Source of the DNA: Pratylenchus scribneri
Taxonomy: Eukaryota; Nematoda; Chromadorea; Rhabditida; Pratylenchidae
DNA length: 64,000 bases
Assembly (NCBI GenBank): GCA_030063045.1
Contig: JAQSEB010000041.1
Coordinates: 2,783,501-2,847,500 of the forward strand
Direction: 5' to 3'
Shown here: positions 51,627 to 64,000 of the stretch, piece after piece
Layout of the letters: each line of letters starts with the position of its first letter
Position numbering within the stretch: position 1 is the first letter of the stretch
Translations under genes and position numbers: made by a program
The notes under the pieces: generated by a model
Databases searched by the model: none
What the model saw: the letters and a program-made list of their open reading frames with translations, nothing else
Told to the model about the DNA's origin: nothing

Positions 51627-51878
51627 ATGTCCGATTCGGAAAGGGAACGTCAAGAAGCCATCAGAGCAGCCGAGGAACGCAACCACGAATTGCAACGCCA
51701 GATGGAACATCTGCAACGCCAGATTAGTGAGGAGCGCATCCGCGCGGATGAAAGGCCGCGGTTCCTGGATCGGCAAAGAGAGATGCAGCGTGCGGAGTGG
51801 CGTGAAAAGGCACGCCGCCAGGCAGATCAACGGGCTGAACGACGTAGGCGTGATCGTGATGGGAATGCCGGCCAATGA
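51627..51878 (+). CDS. Small highly charged coiled-coil protein, paralogue 2
   Basis: 83 residues in one exon: MSDSERERQEAIRAAEERNH, then ELQRQMEHLQRQISEERIRA and a basic RRRRDRDGNAGQ end. It is predicted to be almost wholly helical and charged, with no signal peptide. It is the inverted paralogue of 47911-48174 on the other side of rpt-3, with a shared start-codon context and shared downstream repeat units. Function unknown. Confidence 0.75.
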   Translation: MSDSERERQEAIRAAEERNHELQRQMEHLQRQISEERIRADERPRFLDRQREMQRAEWREKARRQADQRAERRRRDRDGNAGQ

Positions 51879-52557
51879 TGATGAAGAGGAAAACATGGAA
51901 TGAAGACAGCCTGAAGCTTTGGATAATTATTTTTGATATCTCTCTTTTAATAATTTTAATTAAATTAAGTTTTGATAAAATATTGTGAAATTTATCGTTG
52001 GTTTCTTTTCATCAGTTTTACAAAGTTTGAATCCATTCTCCTCCACCTTTAATAAACAATAATCACCCTTTTCACCAATAAATAATTCAATTTGAGAAGT
52101 ATTCCTCCAGCAGAGGAGCATACTAAATAAGCAAAGTATTCCCCCAGAGGAGCATACTAAATAAGCAAAGTACATAAGCAAAGTAAAAGTATTCCCCCAG
52201 GAGGAGCATACTAGTATTCCCCCAGCTTGATAACATCCACCCTTTAATTTCAAGAAAACCAAATTGAACATTTTTAATAAAATTTGATTTAAAATTTTTT
52301 ATTAAAATACAATTTTCATTTCACTAAAATTGGACTAATAATGATAATCAAAATTATTAAACGAACCCTAAAATAAAATGTAAATTTGGCTAAATTGGCA
52401 GGGAAAATATTAATTATTATTGGTGGGACAAAGGAGGAGGGAGGATGAACATTTTGAAGAGGGTAGAGGAGGGGAAAATATAATGAAAAATGGCAAAAGC
52501 ATAAAAATTGGTGAAGAAATGATGGATGGAATTATTATTGGTGTTATTAAATTCGAA
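51879..52557. other. 3' flank of paralogue 2 and of the LIM gene, convergent
   Basis: Holds the tandem repeat at 52095-52215 and AT-rich sequence. The minus-strand open frame at 51960-52271 is generated by the repeat and is not taken as a gene. Confidence 0.4.
52095..52216 (+). repeat. Tandem ~34-bp repeat, GAGGAGCATACTA type
   Basis: Three to four units combining GAGGAGCATACTAAATAAGC and AAAGTATTCCCCCA, with partial copies. Related copies at 47655-47706 lie in the same orientation relative to the paralogous gene there. Confidence 0.75.
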
Positions 52558-55500
52558 TCAGCTGTTTGCGGCCATCAGTCTTGCTTTTGCACATTCTGCG
52601 CATAATATGTCGGCTCCATCCGTGATAAATCCTTTGCCGACGAGGCTAAGACTGCATTGACTACAAACCTGAAAAAATATGGATACTTTCATATTTTCGA
52701 ATTTTCCTCCTTACAAAGCAGTCATTGTGCCTGAAAATGAAAATAAAATAATAATGTCTATATTTTTTAATCCTTACCAATGTCGATCCTCAAATGAAAT
52801 GAATTTGGCACCGCCAATACCTAAAAGGAATATTTTTAGTCGGGCAATGAATAGTGAAATACCGGTGATCGGTTTCACACAAGCGCTGCATCTTTTTGCG
52901 AAGAGTTCCCCGTAACAATCTGCACAGTAAGGCTTCTCGTCCTTGGAAGTAAACCGCTGGCCAGCCAATGAACTGTTGCAATTCGTACAACAAAAGCATT
53001 CTCTGAAAGTAACAAAATTTATATTCTTTTTATCACTCTCATCACTCAAACCTGTGCCAAGGCTCATTTTTGTATGTGACGCCACCCGTACTGATCACCT
53101 GAATTAGAGGAAATTCGAATGGAGATGTTTTTCAATTAAATAAAATATTAGCCTAAATGCATATCACTAAAGGATGAGAGTTACATAAATTTTAATCCCA
53201 TTTTGACTTTTATCTTTATATATCTTATGATTATTTCGGGATTATTCCATGACACTATTTCTTTCCTTTCCTCAATAAATATTAAAGTATCTTTCACCTT
53301 TTTGCATTTGCAGCATCTGGTGGCAAATTTCTCCTCATAACAATTGGCACAAAACACTTCCTCATTCTTGGGTATGAATGATCGAGTGCCAATCGGCGAT
53401 TTGCAATGGGCACAAACGAAGCACTTATCGTGCCATTGTTTTCCTTTGTATTCCATCTTTTTCATCCCTTAATCGTGAGTTAAAGATTAATTTGGAAATA
53501 TTTATGTGGCAAAATGAAACACTCCTTATTCGATAAAATGTGGTAAAAGTGTCTCATTAGGTTAAGGAAAGAATGAGAGAGCTTCTTTTGACTGACCTGC
53601 TTTAAAAATTTCGCCGCATCCATCGCATCTGGTGGCGAATGCTTGATCATAGCAATTTGAGCAATATATCCGATCGGTTTTGCTCCCAAATGGTTTGTCC
53701 ACCAATGAGATCTTACAGAGACTGCAGAGGAAGCACTCCTCGTGCCCTTTGGAAATGAAATGAATAAGAATGATGTGGAAAAGTTGCAAAATATTGATTA
53801 TGTTATGAATTTTCAAGTCCTTTTCCCCTGGAAACTAATTCTAATTTTGATTCCGGAAAAAGCTAAACGGATAGAATTCTGATTTTTTCATTCCGGAAAA
53901 AGCTAACAGGAAAACTAATTCTGATTTTCACTGAAGAATGATTAAAATTAACCGTAAATTAAAAATATAACTTACAATGTTTTTCTTTATAAGATAAGTC
54001 CTTGGAGTCAATGCCAATGTGCTTTTGACATTCATCGCAAACATTGGCGAATATTTCCTCGTAGCATTTGATGCAATATGGATGGTCGTCACGGAGAATG
54101 TAGCGTTGACCAGTCAGCTGCCCATCACATTGCCAACAGCAAAAATGATCCGAATGCCAGTCTTTGTTCATTGCCTTGGTGTATTCGCCCGAAAAAATCA
54201 ACTGAAATTTTATTTTAAAAATGTTAGATTGTCATTTTTATTGGATGTTTTGATTAAAATAAAAAAGTCATCGGCGAGAGTGACACGTAAATTCTATTGT
54301 GCTTTTTGTTTTTCATGAAAAAAGTTTTTGTCTTTTAGGCTCCCGCTTAATTCCCTTGAGACAAATTGCTCATTCTCCAATGGGTCTGCCCCAAAATAAA
54401 TGGGGACCGCCTTTTAAAGCTGGATGCCAATTTAAAAGTGAGTCCTTGGCAATTTTCTTCTGGATAATTGATTTTGTCCAATTTTTGGGATGAATAAATT
54501 TGTAAATTTTTTATGATTTGATTTAGTTAGAAAAAATTCTAAAATGAATAAAAGGCAGAATTTTTCATGGGTTAAAAATTCAATAAAAATTGACGAATTT
54601 ATTGACCCTAAAAAGCGGAAGAACCCCCATCCTCTGCCAAAATTCAATTTGGAAATGGTCTTTAGGCAAAAAAAATGATGATCTAAATAGGAAAGAAAGA
54701 GGCTAATTGTGGCTGGAGGATATTGGAAAACAAAATATTTAGAGTCAAAGAAAGCTAATTTATTGGCCATTGAGTAGATTCCAAAATCCAAGAGTTAAAA
54801 ATGGTGGAAAAGGGAGGGGGTGATACGGCAATGGATGGTAGAGTTTGCATTATGATTGAAAGAATTGAGTCGAGAGGAAATAAAAATTTGATAACATTTT
54901 TACTTAATCCACATTCTTCATTATTAATTAAAAAGTGGACTTTTTTTAGAAAGTAGAGACATTCGAACTTTTGTGTCTGTGGGGGAAATGATTTGCGGAA
55001 TCCGCGAAACTTCAATTTCTTTCAATTCCTTAATTTCTACCGATCAATCATCCTCACAACAAACTTCTATCCCTCGTTTGTTTGGGTTCAAATAGTTATA
55101 GTTTGCGTCAAATCGATTAAAACAAAAACGGATGAATTGAGTGAGCGGATATGACGGAAGGAAGGGGAGGGGATGTTTGATAGGGATGATTGCGGTAAAT
55201 AATCCCCCTTCATTAGTTCAATACAAGCTTGGGGAAAAAAACAAGTTGAAAATGAAATATAGGTTCAGTCAGGCTGGTAAGAGAGGTGGAATAAGAATAT
55301 ATGTTTGAAAATGCAAACGGTGATAGGGGCACGCTTGAGGAAAATTAAATTTTGAGAGATGGTGAAATGAGGAGAATGGAAACCGGAAAGAGGGAATTAT
55401 GGTTGATGGAATTGGGATAGATGAAGGCAGAGGAACAATCGATGGCGGGTGGGTTTGGACAAGTTCGGATTGAGGGTGGAGATTGGGGAGGAAGCGCCAG

Positions 55501-58500
55501 ATGGCCAAGTACAATGTTTGGAAAAGGCTTTCGATATAATTGATTGGGTGGATGACCACAGAAAATGGGAATGGATTCTTTAGACATATAAAAATGTGCT
55601 TAAAAATGTGCTCGAGTTAGCTGCATGAACTAGCTTTCATGTGGCCAATTTTTGAAAATAAAATGAACGTTCATTCTATGCATGAATAGTTGGAAAAATG
55701 GGATAAATGGGACGATTGGCAAAAAAGTTGGGAAACGGAAAATGAACTGCCAAAACAAGAAAAAATGAAAAAGAGAAGGAGAAAAGAAGGAGAGAGGAAT
55801 TGCAGTCGGAGGAAGTTGTTGGTTGATGGCCACAGAGGGCCCAAGGTGAAGAAGGGTTGGCCAATTGGGAATTGAGCACATTTGGCTGTGCAAAGGGATT
55901 GTGGATTTTTTCTTGGCTAACGGTGGCCAATGTGAGGGGAATTTGCTAGAGGGGAAACCAAAGTAGAAGAAGAGACGGCACTTTGTTCGTCAGTTGTTCT
56001 TTTCTTCATCACTTTTCCTTGCTTTGTTCCAACTTCCAAGCCTAGACAAAGGCGAAAGAGAAGATGGGAAAGAAAGGGGTAGGCGGGAGGGGATTAGCTT
56101 GGTCGACAACGGCTAAACGTTGAATTAGAAGGCGTGTTGAAAAAAAAAGATGATTGTGATGGAATGAATGGACACGAGAAAATAATAAAAATATGTTATA
56201 AGATTGATTTGAATGGGTAAATTATTTTTTATATAATTCATTTGGAATGATTAGTTTTTTCCGGTAAGATTTGTGTTTTATTTCGGAAAGAGCGGAAATA
56301 TTCATGAAAAAAAATGAAGAAAATATTTAACATTAATTTTTAGAAAATATTGTTGAACAATGCATAGATACAAAATGATTTTAGAAAATTGACACTTTTT
56401 TATTGGAAGGAAACGGAAGTGATGAATAATATCACATTTGGAAGACCATGTGAGGAGAAAAATGAAGGGAAGAAAATAAGGAAGGCGAAGATTCCACTCC
56501 GATAGGTACTAGTACTAGCTAGGTGGGGAATAAGGGATCCTAAAGAGAGATGGCCTATAAAAACCCCTAATATTTTCCTTTGAAAATAAATTTTAAAAAA
56601 ATATGCGCACCCACCTCATCACAAGCTGAACATCTTGGTTTATGCAATTCGGCAAAATGTCGCTCACAATAGACCTTCTCGTCCCGGACGCAATAGGTCA
56701 AATCAACAAGCAACTAAAAAAAAAGAAATTTTTTAATTATTCGAATTCAAAAGTGCCTGATCACAAGTTTGACAAGCAAAACATGCTGGATGCCAGCCTG
56801 TCGATTCGCCCAATTTTGGCGCAACAATAGCCATTTCATTGCGTTCGACAATACCCCGGCATTTTCGGCATTCCTAGTCAAAATTTTATATAAGAAAGAT
56901 GAAAATATTTAATATTGACCAATGCCTTTTGGATGTTCCCATTCACATAGCCAATATCCAATGCCACCTATAAATTTAAATTATAAAGTCCAAATCAATG
57001 TTTGGCCTAATGAATAGGTCAAAAATTTTTTCAATGTCCATCATTACTAAATATCCCGTCCATCTACTACCTCATTCCGGGCATTCACAAATTCCTCATA
57101 AAGTCGTCGTTCTTGAGGCGTTTTCAAATGCTTGCAATAGGCATTGGAAAGATCTTGCCGAGGCAACTGGACCATCAATTGGCGTTCACGATTCTTTTCG
57201 CCAATGCTGTTCAGCCGAGGAATCATATGGTTTGGAAGTTGAGACATATAATCTTCCACCTGTTTGTTTAATAAAGATTGTATTTTCAGATAAAGTTGGC
57301 ACAATTTTTTACGAATAAACTTTTTAAATTTGTTAAATCATAATAAATCTAAAACGTATATGAAAAAAGGGTATACTTTAGAAATGAAAAGGTTCAAAGA
57401 GATACTAATATTTTATATTATTTTTTAAAACTGTTTTACAATATTTTTAAGGCAATTTTATGAATCCAATATTTAAACAACGCACCTTAATCCGACTGAT
57501 TCCGGGTGGTACCCAGGCATAGCCATGCTGAACCGATCCAATGGCATTGAGTTCATTGTTATTGTTTGCCATTGCGGCATTGTTATTTGTTGAATGATTT
57601 CCTTTTCCACCACCTTGTTGTTGGGATTGTTTGCGTTGCTGTAAAACTTTGGCCATTTCTCCGGACGGTTTTATGCCAAGTCTTTCGTAAACGTTCAATG
57701 ACTGATTTGGACCCAATTCGTGATCACTTCGTTCGCATTTACAATGGATGCATACTTTCCTGAAATTTTATCAATTTTAGGACATGAAATAGATTATTTT
57801 TTGAATATGTTTTGATTTTAAATGGCGCGGTTATTCATAAATTTACCCCTTATATTTTCTTCTTCGATGAAAATGCTTAAAATGATGGAAGAAAATATCG
57901 TTTTCATTTTAACACACCATCTTTTCCTTTTTGATTTTCGATTTTGTTTCATTCTCATTTTTTCATTTTATGGACGATTCCAATAGAATATTTACTTAAT
58001 TTAAATAATTGCCAAAAGGAAATTTTTTCTGTTTTCCCAACCCAATGCGTTTAATTTTTTAGTAGTTTCGATTGAATTGATGAATGGAAATTTGAATAAA
58101 TTATGAGAATATGTGGGGTAGACAAGGATTAAAATATGTAAGCAAGGAAAGCATGTGACCTCCCACCGAAAGGGAATTCCCAAAAAGTGTATGGAATTCT
58201 CGAAAATGAAAATAAAAGGGAGAAGAGTATAATGAAATCAATTTTTGGAAGAAAGAGGGATTGGTTTTCCCATTGGGGAATGAAATTGCATTGAAAATTT
58301 GAGGAATACTCCAGCCAATTTTTTTTGATTTGAATTTGAGCGATGCGCCGAGCCAAAAGTATGAAGAAATTTTAGTGAAGATAGCATATAACTATATTCT
58401 TATAAATTCGATGAATTGAAAATGTGATGAAATGGAAAATATAAAATGAGGCATTCATCGGCGGGTGAAAAATTTTATCGAGAAGATTCAAGAAAAAAGG

Positions 58501-61500
58501 AATAAGGAAACCAGGAGGAATCTTAGGACAAATGAATGAATAATAATGCATTGAATGAATCAGGCGAAACGTGAAAAACTTTTAGAAAAGGAGATGAGAA
58601 TTTTTTTTGGTTTAGAGAAATGAATGAATGAATGGGAAGATTGTGGTGGCCAAAACCGCTGAGGGTAAATTTGAATGGTGGTAACGAAAAATGGGGGTGG
58701 AATAAGGAGAAGTCCTTAGGGAATGGTGGAGTGGTTGGCCATTGCCTTGGATGGCATAATAAATCAAAAGTAGAAATGGAGAACATGGCCAAAATAAAAT
58801 TGGCCTCTTGGGGAAATTTTCTAATCCAAAATTGGAGTAAAAGCGGATAAGACTGCAAATGAATAAGTTGGCTTTTTGGAATATTCGTCAGTGGAATTTC
58901 ATGAATTGCGTGCGTTATGTTTTTTTTACCAAAAGTCTCTAGCTTTTTCTTCAGAGAAATTTTCTCTCATTGTCCCGGTCGAATTTATTTTCGGGCTGAT
59001 TATTTATGCATTGAGTTTGTTGGATGCCGAAAATGGTCGGAAGAGGATTTTGGCGGGATGAATGAATTCAATTAATTGCCTATTTTATTTTTATTTCTTT
59101 CTGCTAGTTTTATAAATCGGTCTCATTTATCTTGGCCTGACTTCCCTCAATTTTTTTGCTTTGTTCGCCGGGAGCATTTGCCGCTCTTTGGCCTTTTTTA
59201 ATTCTCCTAAATTTCCTCTTGCCATCTCGTATTCACTTACACTGCTCTGTCAGTCTGCAACATTTAAAGTAGGTGAAGCAATGATTTAATAATGGATTTG
59301 TATCACAACAGTTCTGATGAAGGTTTCCAATTAATTTTGAAATCCCACTTTTCTGTTTCAGAAATTTTTATTGTTGTTGGATTTTTCTCTTATGTGTTCC
59401 TTTTTCGGCTGTTCATTGCGTGTTTTTTATTTTTATATGGCGAATTGTTATTTGTAAAATAAAAAGGAGATGAAAGCGAAGAACAATTGATGAGTGATCA
59501 GCAGCTGCATGGATTTGACGGAACATTTTGGGAAGGGATGAGGTTGGACGATGATGGATTGATTTGATGAGGAGGAAGTTGGGACAATGTTAGCTGTTAT
59601 TTTTATTGATTGGATAGATATAGTGAATTGGCCTTGGCCAAAGTCACAAAGAAAGGGATTTGAGGAAAGGGAATATGTTTAAAAGTAGTTGTTTTATTAA
59701 ACAACTTTCATTTGTTGTTGAAGTTGAAATTTAATTATTCCAGGATTGAGAAAAATTCTTTTTTTTGGCATTTCCTTTGTAATGATTTGTTGTTTCTCAG
59801 TTTCTTTTTTAGTCCCAGCACCCAGCAGTCAATTCATTATTAAATAGTTCATCAGCTATCATCGGTGTGCAACTTTAGCTTCGTGCTTCTGGATTCCATC
59901 GTTGAAAATGGTTGAGGTGTATGGGAAAACGTGGTCTGTTACTGTTTGCGTTTTTTGGGGGACCCATTCGGTGGCATTTGGAGGGGGCAAAAAGGGGGGC
60001 TGCTGGCTGTTGCTTCTGTTGGTGTCGTGTAAATGCCCTTCGGCTCTTTTTTCGTCCTTTCCTTCCTCTTTTTCCTTTCCTTGCAATTTTTTGACGGCCA
60101 ATAGGGGTTGCTGTTGTTAGAGGGGGCTCGCTGGTTGGTCGAGTGGCCGTTGGTGCGCCTTTCCTCACGGCTAATGCCATTTTCTCCATTTTTCCCATAA
60201 ATCTTGCAAGGGACCAAAATACCCTTCCTTATTCCATAGTCCCTTCTTTTTTGGTTTCCATCCCCTTGGGTGGTGGCAGAAAACCGCAAATTGGCCAAAA
60301 ATGAGGGAATTGGAAGAAAAATTGAAATATGAAGATGAATATATAAATAAGAATATTGGAAAAAGATTGGAGATATAATCAGTAAGGAAAATGATGAATT
60401 AGAAATATTTTCCCGGGTCATAATTACTGTAATGAATTTGATAATAAAGGATTATTTTTGGTTTTTTAAAAGGAAATAAATGGAGCGTAAAAATGTTCAA
60501 ATAAAATTGCCCAAAAATGGCTAAATGGGAGTGAAATAAAAGGGCAAGAGAGGATATTTTGGGGTAAATTTATTGGCTGCTTACCTCCAAGAATGTGGTC
60601 GAAAGCCATAGCAATTGCAAATCGCCATTTTGGAACATGGTTGACCAACCTGTAGAATAAATTGGAAAAAATAATGACAAGAATAATAAATAATTATGTA
60701 TATTTTTTTGTTATAATTTTTGAAATAAAAATGTGAAATTGTTATTTTTGTTAGTATTAACAAATTAACTTATATTTTATTTTGCTATTCCATATTTTAT
60801 TCATTAAATTTTCTCCTCCTTACCTCCACATCGATGACATGAGCCATTTGGGGCTTTGAGGTAGGGTCAACGGCCAAAAATGTTTTTGCTTCTGCTGCGC
60901 GCCCTTCGCTTTGTCCAATGTAGCTATTCGATAGTAAACGGCTATTGTTTGCTGTGTTGTTTGTTGAATTGCCGCCTGTTGAAGAGGAGGAGGAGCCGCT
61001 GGATACCAACTGAAAAAATAATTTAACGATAAATATAAAAAGGAATTTATTTGAGATTAAGTTGTTAAATCACTTAAGATAGTATAGGAAGAAGGACCTG
61101 GTGGAATCGACGTCGCCAAATCATCAAAATATTTTTAGAAATGCAACTTTTTTTTTGGCCTATGCCGATTTTTTACTTTTTTTGTACTGACTAATTTTTT
61201 TTGGCTATTTTCCGTTTTAATGCCACTTTTTAAGCGTATTGGATGCAAAATTTGGGTGTGGGCGCAATGCACTATATGGATGGGTCAATGGGGGATGGAG
61301 AGAATAAAAAATTTTATTGGCCTAGCGCCTTTACGCTAAATTAGCTCGCGCCGGCATTTTCATTGTTGGAGTGGGATCTGCTGTGGCAAATGGTCACATT
61401 TGCCTCCAAAATGTGGAGGGGGATATTGTTTGGATGATGAGGAAATTCCCTGGAGAGGAGATGGAAAAATATCGAGCCATTCACAATTCTCTTCTCCCAA

Positions 61501-63987
61501 TTATTCCATTTGGTACTTTCTCAAATTGGATAGGAATTTTAACATTTTATTGGAAGAAATTCTGCTGATATTTTTCAATTCTAAAAGAAATTTTTGAAAC
61601 TCCATTTGGACTGTGAGAAAGTTTGACATCATGTCCATTTCCCTTTATCAAATTACCATCATCTCCCTATCCCTTTTTAATTGTGGTGTTCTTCTTTTAT
61701 ATTCCCAGAATATAACCAACCATTCGTAAATGGAATATTTGAAAGAAATGCAAAATTTTCCCCTATTAAATGAGATTTCGAATCCTAGAGAGGAATTAAA
61801 TGCAAATCAGGAAAGTGTGCCAATCTCTTAATCAAATGTTTTGGGATTTGACATTTAGTTTTGGTTTGTGTGTCTTTTTGTATGCGGAAATCCATGTCGC
61901 CTCCGATGGGCACATATTTGCCGCACTCTCAGCTGGGCAATTTATGGTTTTTTGTTGGAGGAAACATATGTGTTTGGCCCAGTCAATCCATTTTCTATGG
62001 CTTCTTTCCCTTTCTAACCCCTTTTGGAGTTCTTTTTTCCATCCAAAAATCCTAGCATTTTCATATTCAAGCTCTAAAAAATGCGCTAGACACACATTAC
62101 ATCTATAAAATCTTGGCGAGCCTGAGAGCATATAAAGTGAAAGAATAGGCACTTTTGCCACCCTTCACGTGCCCTTTCCAACGCCTTCCCCTGAAGGAGT
62201 ATATCATTCTAAATCTTCCCTCACTAAACCAATATTTATGTGTAAAGAATCGTGTTGGCCCAGAGGGAAAGACAAGCCTTTTATAGGGAATGTGGTGGCG
62301 ATGACAGGGTTTTGGCACTCGAATCGAAATTCGAAATGAGGCTGGAATTTTGGAGAATAGAGAAAAGAAGATAGAATTTAAGAAGAGAAATGAAGACGGA
62401 AAAAAGGGGGTTCATCTCCTTTTCTTGAGGTTTTTATATCTTCCCACAGGCATGGTTCTAATTCAATTGGCTATTTTCTTTTATTTTCATTTTACATTAT
62501 TTGTTATTTCCTTTCTCCACTAAATTGGTCATTAAATCTCCCCTCCACTTTTTCCCTCCTCATTTTGCCCAATTGAATTCAAGTGAATTGGGGTGAGTGA
62601 GGGGCCCCGCTCTTTCTTACGAACCTTTTGGAATATTTTTTGCCAAAATTGCCTAAATTGTGTGTGCCCTTTTCTCTATAATTTTGCTACTCTTTAATTC
62701 CCGTAGCTATAGCCAAGAGTGTATGCCGCCTTTTTCCAATCTTGCCAATTTTCGTCAGCAGTTCGTCCCCCTGGGAGACAATAATTTTGGCCGTCTCAAA
62801 ATTTTGACGTGTATGTTTAAAAATATGAAAGTGGCTTATTCTATCCCTCAATAATAATGGCTAAAGAAAGGTCGAGACTAGAGAGAATTTATGGAAGGAT
62901 AATGAAGAATTTAGCCGCCGGGCGCCGGCAATTTATAATAATAATAATAATAGAGATTAGAAGGAATTTTGACATTTTGATAGATAATAAGGGTAAGAAT
63001 TTCCTAACAATAATTGCAGTTTTTGCCAAATTTGAATAAAGATGAATTTTTCGACCCACCTTAGTTTGTTTTGTGGGATTTGTCGTAGCCAATGTTGTGT
63101 TCCTTCGACTACTGTGCATCGGCAATATGGACGACAGTAATGATGAAGATGTATTTTTGCTTTCCCTTGTTGTCCCTCCAATCCCATTTTTCGCTGTCAA
63201 ATTCCCATTTGCTCCTTTCAATTGTGTCGATGTGGTTTTGAGCGGCGATCGCATTTCGGTGGTGGCTTTTGTCCGTGGTTTTGGGGCTATTGGCACCGTA
63301 TTTTGTGTTCGAACTGCAGAAGATGGACGCCGGACGACCAGAGGAGGTTGCTTAAAATTAGAAAATATGTTAAAAAATGAAATTGGTTTCGAAAAATGTT
63401 TACCTTAAGAACGGCCGATGGTTTCACCACTTTGGAGCGGCAATATTCAACCAATGCGCCCTCTTCAAACTCAGCATCATCGCCGTCATTATCGTAATCC
63501 TTGTACTGTTTGAGGGGGAAAAAGAAATAATATATATGATCATAGATTTTTGACAAAGTTAATTTTTAAATTATTTGGTTTTGGTTAAATGTTGAATATA
63601 AGTCAGTATATTACTTATTTAAAGAATTTGGCTTGGATTAAATTTATTTCATGATTTCGTCCCATCACTTACCTTTGGGTCATCAGTCACATCTTCAATT
63701 CGAAAACCGTCCGTTGAATCTCGGCAATTAAATTGTTCCTCCTCTTTCATTCTATTCTTCGGGCCATTTCCATTGTGTTGTTGCTGCTTGAATGGTTGAA
63801 CTGTGGCGATCATTGCCATTTTTTGATGCACTTGTGGAATTGCAGAAGGAAGATCACCAATTGAAATATGATTCTGTTGCTGCTGAAATTATGGAAGAAT
63901 TAACATATTTAAGTGGGTATTGGATATGGACAATACGGTAAAGAAATGTTGATTGGTATTGATATAATATATGAGTTGCTGACTCAT
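52558..63987 (-). CDS. lim-9: PET domain and six-LIM protein (LIM-9/FHL type)
   Basis: A cytoskeletal/muscle attachment adaptor in C. elegans, where LIM-9 binds UNC-97 and UNC-96 at M-lines. At least seventeen exons join in frame. The N-terminal exons are 63937-63987 (a possible ATG at 63985, but the frame is open to the window edge), 63673-63882, 63404-63505, 63060-63350 and 60824-61009, and are Ser/Thr/Asn-rich. [18 protein letters not shown] (60585-60649) follows. The PET domain lies in 57486-57759, 57071-57259 and 56920-56967 ([20 protein letters not shown]). Six LIM domains follow from 56873 to 52558, e.g. [55 protein letters not shown] and HNDCFVCSQC. The end, [12 protein letters not shown], stops at 52558-52560. 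One intron is GC-AG (56714-56756) and one exon is only 16 nt (52715-52730). Domain order is firm. Confidence 0.9.
54215..56614. other. Large intron of the LIM gene
   Basis: A 2.4 kb AT-rich intron between the first LIM-encoding exons. I see no gene or strong repeat in it. A nearby smaller intron (53820-53940) has a duplicated ATTCCGGAAAAAGCTAA, related to ATTCCGG-type repeats at 27770-27850. Confidence 0.4.
57761..60584. other. Large intron of the LIM gene (upstream of PET exon)
   Basis: A 2.8 kb intron with low-complexity GGAATGAATG-like sequence. Open frames at 58523-58858 and 59859-60421 are low-complexity. No exon could be supported. An internal promoter for a short isoform is possible but not seen. 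Confidence 0.35.
61010..63059. other. Large intron of the LIM gene (N-terminal part)
   Basis: A 2 kb intron. Nothing recognisable apart from an ATA microsatellite near 62935-62950. Plus-strand frames at 61371-61568 and 61800-62108 show no family signature. Confidence 0.35.
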
Positions 63988-64000
63988 TGACTGATGAGTC

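Noticed and set aside
51960..52271. Cysteine-rich 103-residue minus-strand frame
   Set aside because: Its repeated SSGGIL/SSWGNT segments come directly from the 34-bp tandem repeat.

Overview
This window is eukaryotic nuclear DNA and almost certainly from a nematode. The genes are broken by many short AT-rich introns with TTTTCAG- or TTTTAG-type acceptors, and several start codons sit just 3' of an acceptor-like site, as expected where spliced leaders are added. The best protein matches are to nematode or metazoan families: BRE-4-type glycosyltransferase, NHR-23, PET-LIM protein LIM-9, an FMRFamide-like neuropeptide precursor and a nematode-expanded CK1-like kinase. The style resembles plant-parasitic tylenchid (clade IV) nematodes. 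That last point is an inference from style, and the species cannot be fixed from this sequence.

Layout. 0-9 kb: elongin B (-), a 1.36 kb foldback repeat element, a UEV/Mms2 ubiquitin-conjugating variant (-), and the SIN3 corepressor (-). 9-17 kb: a short inverted-repeat transposon, then a divergent TATA-driven pair consisting of a CK1-like kinase (-) and a tryptophan-rich repeat protein (+), then eIF3e (+). 17-26 kb: the NHR-23/ROR nuclear receptor (-) with a long 5' region, and an FMRFamide-like neuropeptide precursor (-). 27-33 kb: a beta-1,4-N-acetylgalactosaminyltransferase (-) with a second foldback element in an intron, and ASNA-1/GET3 (-). 33-44 kb: the HELQ helicase (-) and ceramide kinase (-), whose 3.3 kb intron carries a 31-bp minisatellite interrupted by a hAT-like MITE. 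44-52 kb: an OSER1-like protein (+), a 1.95 kb LTR retroelement with identical LTRs, and an inverted pair of small charged paralogues on either side of proteasome subunit RPT-3 (-), with a third palindromic element between. 52-64 kb: one long PET + six-LIM gene (-) that reaches or nearly reaches the window end.

Most genes are housekeeping or developmental: transcription elongation and repression, translation initiation, the proteasome, membrane-protein targeting, DNA repair and lipid signalling. They do not form an operon-like functional system. The unusual content is in the repeats. There are three foldback elements, two of which share one core; a gag-only-type LTR element that looks recently inserted; and a locus-scale inverted duplication around rpt-3.
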